Source of the DNA: Gordonia zhenghanii
GTDB lineage: Bacteria > Actinomycetota > Actinomycetes > Mycobacteriales > Mycobacteriaceae
Length of the DNA stretch: 64,000 nucleotides
Assembly (NCBI RefSeq): GCF_021738965.1
Contig: NZ_JAKKOQ010000012.1
Coordinates: forward strand, 1 to 64,000
Direction: 5' to 3'
Shown here: positions 62,668 through 64,000 of the stretch, in pieces
Numbering within the stretch: the first letter of the stretch is position 1
Layout of the letters: the number at the start of each line of letters is the position of its first letter
Notes under the pieces: generated by a model
Seen by the model: the letters and a program-made list of their open reading frames with translations, nothing else
What the model was told of the DNA's origin: nothing
The model's database searches: none
Translations under genes and position numbers: made by a program

Positions 62668-63894
62668 TCACTTCAGTTCGGCGCTGCTCTTGCCGAGCAC
62701 GCGGCGGGCGATGATCAGCTGCTGGATCTGCTGGGTGCCTTCGAAGATGTCGAGGATCTTCGAATCGCGGGCCCACTTCTCCAGGAGCGTGCGCTCGGAG
62801 TAGCCGTACGTCGACGCGAGTTCGACGGCCTTGTTCGTCACGTCGGTGCCGGTGCGGCCCGCCTTGGCCTTCGACATCGACGCCTGGAGCGAGTTCGGCT
62901 CCTTGTTGTCGGCCATCCAGGCCGCACGCAGCGTCAACAGGTACGACGCCTCCCAGTCCGCCTCCAGGCGGATGAACTCGGCGGCAGCCGCCGACTGATC
63001 GGCGGCCGGACGGTCGTAGTCGATCTCGACGCCCGCGTCCTCCAACAGCTTGCGCAGTTCTTCGAGCGCGGCCCGGCTGACGCCGACGGCCATCGCCGCC
63101 ACCATCGGACGGGTGTTGTCGAAGGTCTGCATGACCCCGCCGAACCCCTTCTTGACGTCCACCTCCGGTGAACCGAGAAGGTATTCCTTCGGGATGCGGC
63201 AGTCCTCGAAACGGATCACCGCGGTGTCGGACGCGCGGATGCCCAGCTTGTGTTCCAGGCGGACGATCGTCACGCCGGGGTGTTCCCGGGGCACCACGAA
63301 GCTCTTGATCGCGGCGCGGCCGAGGCTGCGGTCGACCGACGCCCAGACCACGATGTGCGATGCGCGCGACCCCGCGGTGACGAAGATCTTCTCGCCGTTG
63401 AGGACGTACTCGTCGCCATCGGCGATCGCGGTCGTGGTGACGGCCGCCGAGTCGGAGCCGAAGCTCGGCTCGGTGATCGCCATCGACGCCCACACCTCGT
63501 CGCCGCCGCCGAGCATCTCCAACTGCTCGTCGGTGGCGACCGCGGCGATCGCTGCGTTGCCCAGCCCCTGGTAGGGGATCGACAGCATCAGCGCGACGTC
63601 GCCGTACGACGCCCACATCGAGTTGAGGACCGACTGCATGTTGCCGCCGTTGGCGACATAGCCCTCGGGGCGCTCCTTGTTGGCGTCGCCGCGTCCGCCT
63701 GCGGCGCCCGCGCCCGCCTGGCCGGTCGCAGCGAGTCCGCTGTACAGGCTGGCGAGGGTGTCGAGTTCCACCGGGTAGGTGTGCTCGGCGAGGTCGTACT
63801 TGCGACTGATCGGACGGAAGATCTGCAGGGCGGCCTGACGCGCCTGGTCGATCGTGTTGTCCAGCTTCTTCGGCAGTTCCAGATTGATAGCCAT
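62668..63894 (-). CDS. Acyl-CoA dehydrogenase
   Basis: A 408-residue FAD-dependent acyl-CoA dehydrogenase. It has the FAD/substrate segments MAITEPSFGSDSAAVTTTA, FVTAGSRASHIVVWA and RASDTAVIRFEDCRIPKEYLLG, and the C-terminal ILDIFEGTQQIQQLIIARRVLG, where the EGT catalytic-base region is found. It catalyses the first beta-oxidation step; substrate length is not decided by sequence. ATG 63894 has AAGGAG upstream. A second, truncated acyl-CoA dehydrogenase precedes it 25 nt away, suggesting a two-gene operon. Confidence 0.92.
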   Translation of the reverse strand: MAINLELPKKLDNTIDQARQAALQIFRPISRKYDLAEHTYPVELDTLASLYSGLAATGQAGAGAAGGRGDANKERPEGYVANGGNMQSVLNSMWASYGDVALMLSIPYQGLGNAAIAAVATDEQLEMLGGGDEVWASMAITEPSFGSDSAAVTTTAIADGDEYVLNGEKIFVTAGSRASHIVVWASVDRSLGRAAIKSFVVPREHPGVTIVRLEHKLGIRASDTAVIRFEDCRIPKEYLLGSPEVDVKKGFGGVMQTFDNTRPMVAAMAVGVSRAALEELRKLLEDAGVEIDYDRPAADQSAAAAEFIRLEADWEASYLLTLRAAWMADNKEPNSLQASMSKAKAGRTGTDVTNKAVELASTYGYSERTLLEKWARDSKILDIFEGTQQIQQLIIARRVLGKSSAELK

Positions 63895-63919
63895 GTCTGC
63901 TCCTTGATCGTCTGCCCTC

Positions 63920-64000
63920 TTAGAGGACGACGATGCCTTCGCCGATGCCTGCACCGCGCAGATCGCGGTACCAGCGCTCAACCGGGTGCTCCTTGGTGAA
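63920..64000 (-). CDS. Acyl-CoA dehydrogenase, C-terminal end (cut by window edge)
   Basis: The last 26 residues, FTKEHPVERWYRDLRGAGIG then EGIVVL, end at TAA 63920-63922. The pattern HPVERWYRD followed by an IGEG-hydrophobic tail is the usual C-terminus of acyl-CoA dehydrogenases. The gene continues beyond the window and, with a 25-nt gap, is probably the upstream partner of the complete dehydrogenase (ETF-linked heterodimeric or tandem enzymes are common). Confidence 0.7.
   Translation of the reverse strand, partial: FTKEHPVERWYRDLRGAGIGEGIVVL

Overview
The window is high-GC actinobacterial DNA. Its gene order closely follows the Mycobacterium tuberculosis segment from about Rv3193c to Rv3228: rsgA and aroA, sigH-rshA, the biotinyl protein and pdtaS, whiB1, the DAG kinase, parA-like, rhlE, the DUF3107 gene, moeZ, adnA-adnB, the K+ channel, nudC, mrx1, uvrD2, whiB7, the ABC1 kinase, the PDZ-Lon gene and the UPF0182 gene. 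That synteny, the mycolata-specific families (mycoredoxin, WhiB1/7, AdnAB, Rpf, MCE, bL37) and a dispersed repeat built on GGTCTCGACTCCGCTCGACC point to the Mycobacteriales. Gordonia or a close relative is my best guess, an inference rather than a proof.

Layout. 1-487: tail of an IS110-like transposase, then a repeat field. 488-11149: rsgA/aroA followed by a lineage-specific metabolic block (VOC, SnoaL/PadR pair, Nudix, aminotransferase, aldo-keto reductase, quinone oxidoreductase, FAD-linked oxidase, flavin monooxygenase). 11270-15569: SRAP protein, thiol-stress sigma factor and anti-sigma factor, the 24-residue ribosomal protein bL37, biotinyl protein, PdtaS and WhiB1. 15836-29360: conserved housekeeping block and a small hydrolase/thioesterase/alkyltransferase-like operon. 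29439-41801: DNA repair and stress block (AdnA, AdnB, K+ channel, NudC, mycoredoxin, UvrD2, WhiB7 with its attenuator leader). 41976-50761: ABC1 kinase, ThiF-like protein, DUF2342, PDZ-Lon and UPF0182. 50951-54401: accessory-looking stretch (orphan MCE protein, two initiator tRNAs, VapBC, HEPN/Abi-like protein). 54414-64000: DsbA/CcdA pair, Rpf-like protein, propionyl-CoA synthetase, lipase, acyl-CoA ligase and acyl-CoA dehydrogenases.

Most unusual signals. (1) Two large hairpins, at 38746-38843 and 41845-41948, share a conserved roughly 50-nt head in opposite orientations. Their 25-26 bp stems differ in sequence but stay paired. (2) The dispersed repeat is open in all six frames and has entered coding DNA: it forms an in-frame insert in AdnA and, read in another frame, a roughly 95-residue N-terminal tail of AdnB. 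(3) sigH has a SigH/SigR-type promoter upstream of an alternative start about 50 codons before the main start. (4) whiB7 has a complete promoter, upstream ORF and attenuator. (5) Three tandem micro-duplications sit across the stop codons of minus-strand genes. (6) About 17 genes start 6-8 nt after a TANNNT box, which suggests widespread leaderless transcription.
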